Notes under the pieces: generated by a model
The model's database searches: none
What the model was told of the DNA's origin: nothing
What the model saw: only the letters and a program-made list of their open reading frames with translations
Translations under genes and position numbers: made by a program
From: Gammaproteobacteria bacterium
GTDB lineage: Bacteria > Gemmatimonadota > Gemmatimonadetes > Longimicrobiales > Gaopeijiaceae
Assembly (NCBI GenBank): GCA_028819075.1
Contig: JAPPMM010000016.1
Location: forward strand, 62,001 to 126,000
DNA length: 64,000 bases
Direction of reading: 5' to 3'
Shown here: piece by piece, positions 61,837-64,000 of the stretch
Layout: the number at the start of each line of letters is the position of its first letter
How positions within the stretch are numbered: the first letter of the stretch is position 1

Positions 61837-63315
61837 ATGCACTATCACCTGATCGGGATTGCGGGCACCGCGATGGCCTCGCTCGCCGGGCTCCTGCGCG
61901 CGAGCGGCGACCGGGTGACCGGATCCGATCAGGGCGTCTATCCTCCCATGTCGCTGATGCTCGACGATTTGGGCATCGAGTACGCGGACCGGTACGATCC
62001 CGCCAACCTGGCCGGTGATCCGGACATGGTCGTGGTGGGCAACGCGATCGGCCGGGGCAACCCCGAGCTCGAGGAGGTGCTGGATCGGCGGCTCCGCTAC
62101 ACCTCGGCGGCCGCCGTGATCAAGGAGCGGTTTCTGGCCGGCCGCCATGTGGTCGCGGTGGCGGGAACGCACGGCAAGACCACCACCGCAAGCCTGGTCG
62201 CATGGCTGCTGGAGGCGGCGGGGCTCGATCCTTCGTTTCTCATCGGAGGCATCCCGGAGAACTTCGGCATCTCGTTCCGGCTAACGGACTCCGAGTTCTT
62301 CGTCATCGAGGCGGACGAGTACGACACCGCGTATTTCGACAAGGGCCCCAAGATGTGGCACTACCTGCCCTGGACGGCGGTGGTGAACAACGTCGAGTTC
62401 GACCACGCGGACATCTTTCGCGACGACGTCGCTTACCGCTTCGCCTTCGAGCGCTTCATCAACCTGGTGCCTCGGGCGGGCACGCTGGTGGCGGGCTGGG
62501 ATTCGGCGGCGCTGCGCGCGATGTGCGGTGTGTCGCGCGCGCCCGTCCAGTCCTTCGGCATCGGTGCGCCCGACACCGGGACGGCGACTGCGGAGGGTGC
62601 CCCCGCGCATCCCCTATGGCGGGCCGAGCGAATACGCGGCGGGGAGGCGGGCACCCGCTTCGCGGTGCGGCGGGACGGGACGATGCTGGGGGAGGTGGAG
62701 ATGCGGCTAGCGGGCGACTTCAACGTGCTGAACGCCCTGGCGGCGATGTCGGCAGCGGCCGCGGCCGGCGCGCCCTGGGACGCGATCCGTGAGGGTCTAG
62801 GCACCTTCAGGGGCGTCCGGCGCCGCATGGAGGTTCACGGGGAGGCGGGGGGCGTCACAGTGGTCGACGACTTCGCGCACCACCCCACCGCGGTCGCCGC
62901 CACCCTGAAGGCGGCGCGGCAGCGGTTCCGCGGCCGGCGGCTGATCGCCGTCTTCGAGCCCCGCAGCTACACCGCTCAGCGGCGGGAATTCCAGGAAGCC
63001 TACGGGGAGGCGCTGGCCGAGGCCGACCACGCCGTTGTGGCCGGGCTCTTCCGACCCGAGCGCTACGATGACGCGATCCGGCTGGACCCTGCGCAGTTGA
63101 TCGCGTCGCTGCGCGCCCAGGGCGTCGTAGCCGACTACGAACCGGAAGTCGACGGCATTGTGAAGCGCATCGTCCGCGGGGCGCGCCCCGGCGACGTGGT
63201 GCTGATCATGTCCAACGGGGGATTCGGAGGCATCCACGAGCGGCTGCTGGCCGGGCTGGGCTCGGAGCGTGCTGCGCTTGGTGCGAAGTCGCACGGGAGC
63301 GCGGCGGTCGGATGA
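61837..63315 (+). CDS. mpl: UDP-N-acetylmuramate:tripeptide ligase Mpl
   Basis: A 492-residue Mur-ligase that joins recycled L-Ala-gamma-D-Glu-meso-DAP to UDP-MurNAc in the cytosol. It begins YHLIGIAGTAMASLAGLL, with the ATP loop VVAVAGTHGKTTTA, EADEYDTAYFDKGPKMWHYLP typical of Mpl rather than MurC, and VVDDFAHHPTAVAATL. ATG at 61837 follows GGGAAG. The stop overlaps the LD-carboxypeptidase start by ATGA, so the two recycle peptidoglycan together. Confidence 0.92.
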   Translation: MHYHLIGIAGTAMASLAGLLRASGDRVTGSDQGVYPPMSLMLDDLGIEYADRYDPANLAGDPDMVVVGNAIGRGNPELEEVLDRRLRYTSAAAVIKERFLAGRHVVAVAGTHGKTTTASLVAWLLEAAGLDPSFLIGGIPENFGISFRLTDSEFFVIEADEYDTAYFDKGPKMWHYLPWTAVVNNVEFDHADIFRDDVAYRFAFERFINLVPRAGTLVAGWDSAALRAMCGVSRAPVQSFGIGAPDTGTATAEGAPAHPLWRAERIRGGEAGTRFAVRRDGTMLGEVEMRLAGDFNVLNALAAMSAAAAAGAPWDAIREGLGTFRGVRRRMEVHGEAGGVTVVDDFAHHPTAVAATLKAARQRFRGRRLIAVFEPRSYTAQRREFQEAYGEALAEADHAVVAGLFRPERYDDAIRLDPAQLIASLRAQGVVADYEPEVDGIVKRIVRGARPGDVVLIMSNGGFGGIHERLLAGLGSERAALGAKSHGSAAVG

Positions 63316-64000
63316 CACTCCGGGTTTCCGCCCAGCCGCCGCTCCGGCCGCGAGCGCTTCGTCCCGGCGCGCGCGTGGCGCTCGTAGCCCCGGCGGGGCC
63401 GCTCGGGGCCGGTGTGCTCGACAAGGCCGTCGATCGCTGCCGGAAGCTCGAGCTGGGACCCGTCGTGTACCCGGCGGCGACCCGGCGGCGGGGCTATCTG
63501 GCCGGAAGCGACGAGGAGCGGCTCGCGGACCTCCAGGCCGCCTTCGACGACCCGGCGACCGACGCGGTATGGGCGCTCCGGGGCGGGTACGGGACCCTGC
63601 GAATCCTCGACGGGCTGGATCTCGCGCGCCAGCGCCGCGACCCCATCCCCTTCATCGGCTTCAGCGACAACACCAACATCCACGCCCTCCACGCTAGAGA
63701 AGGCATAGCCTCCTTCCATGGGCCGCACCCCGGGGCCGACTTCCCCCCGGAAACCGAGGCGTCGTTCCGTACCGCGCTCTTCCCCGGCGAAGCTCCGGGA
63801 CCGCTGTCGCCCCGGCCCGAAGATCCCGCTCCCCACGCGCTCTCGGGAGGGAGCGCGGAAGGCAGGCTCATCGGCGGGAATCTCGCGATCCTGGCGTCAC
63901 TTTGCGGGTCGCGGGATGCCATCTCCGCGCGCGGCCGCATCCTGTGCCTCGAAGATGTGGGGGAGCCCGCCTACAGGGTGGACCGGATGCTGCACCAGCT
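63312..64000 (+). CDS. ldcA: Muramoyltetrapeptide LD-carboxypeptidase (S66), cut by the window end
   Basis: The first 229 residues are visible. Hallmarks are RVALVAPAGPLGAG, VWALRGGYGTLRILDGLD, FIGFSDNTNIHAL with the nucleophile Ser118, GRLIGGNLAIL and LCLEDVGEPAYRVDRML. S66 enzymes remove the terminal D-Ala from tetrapeptides in recycling. It starts inside the mpl stop, linking both in cell-wall recycling. The C-terminus is beyond the window. Confidence 0.9.
   Translation, partial: MTLRVSAQPPLRPRALRPGARVALVAPAGPLGAGVLDKAVDRCRKLELGPVVYPAATRRRGYLAGSDEERLADLQAAFDDPATDAVWALRGGYGTLRILDGLDLARQRRDPIPFIGFSDNTNIHALHAREGIASFHGPHPGADFPPETEASFRTALFPGEAPGPLSPRPEDPAPHALSGGSAEGRLIGGNLAILASLCGSRDAISARGRILCLEDVGEPAYRVDRMLHQ

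Noticed and set aside
1..64000. tRNA, rRNA, prophage or insertion sequence
   Set aside because: No tRNA-like cloverleaf, rRNA core, integrase, transposase or terminal inverted repeats were recognised while reading both strands.

Overview
This window is GC-rich, gene-dense DNA whose gene content looks like a member of the Gemmatimonadota or a close relative. The phylum is an inference from several traits. Many exported proteins have signal peptides ending in AQ. There is a TonB receptor with a carboxypeptidase-regulatory N-terminus, a DUF1552/DUF1592/ankyrin cassette, several Tat substrates, many GTG starts and many 1-4 base gene overlaps. I found no rRNA, tRNA, transposase, phage or CRISPR locus.

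Layout. At 1-8.2 kb lie the tail of a GcvT-domain oxidoreductase, a convergent DmdA-like folate enzyme, an orphan PIN nuclease, a leishmanolysin-like lipoprotein with Ig repeats, a DUF4143 ATPase, a TauD-type dioxygenase and a Tat-exported glycosylasparaginase. At 8.3-11.2 kb is a compact phenylacetyl-CoA epoxidase-type operon in which PaaD is split into two genes and no PaaE reductase is present. At 11.3-21.5 kb come a lipoprotein, an ICMT-like methyltransferase, an aromatic amino acid decarboxylase-like enzyme, a CPBP protease, a DUF6941 protein, a GyrA-family topoisomerase and a large secreted LRR-metalloprotease. At 21.5-24.4 kb a DUF1854 protein and an ABC exporter of the cyanophycin-associated type lie on the minus strand behind a strong hairpin. 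At 24.9-28.1 kb a GPP34-cytochrome P450 fusion is followed at once by a membrane acyltransferase.

At 28.2-34.3 kb, queE, a small unknown gene and an orphan DNA methyltransferase form a minus-strand operon. They diverge from a Fic protein, quinone oxidoreductase, MazG-like protein and queG series. The two groups are separated by a regular array of ten TTGACGATCA-type half-sites, each carrying GATC. At 34.3-40.6 kb is the minus-strand DUF1592-DUF1552-ankyrin-unknown series. At 40.9-50 kb are a DsbB-like protein, a Tat epimerase, a DHA2 exporter, a CehA/McbA-like metallohydrolase and a TonB receptor. At 50-56.6 kb are small exported unknowns, a RidA lipoprotein coupled to a serine hydrolase, DUF167, acetamidase, TauE/SafE and DUF3179 genes. 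At 56.8-64 kb are SpmA/SpmB-like membrane proteins, a 1131-residue internally duplicated CPBP protein, and the cell-wall recycling pair mpl and ldcA, the latter cut by the window edge.

The strongest leads for new biology are the GPP34-P450 fusion with its coupled acyltransferase, the alternating palindrome array between the methyltransferase and the Fic gene, the split-PaaD operon with two metal-site-bearing ferritin-like subunits, and the duplicated CPBP protein. All functions are read from sequence motifs and family knowledge; no database search was possible.
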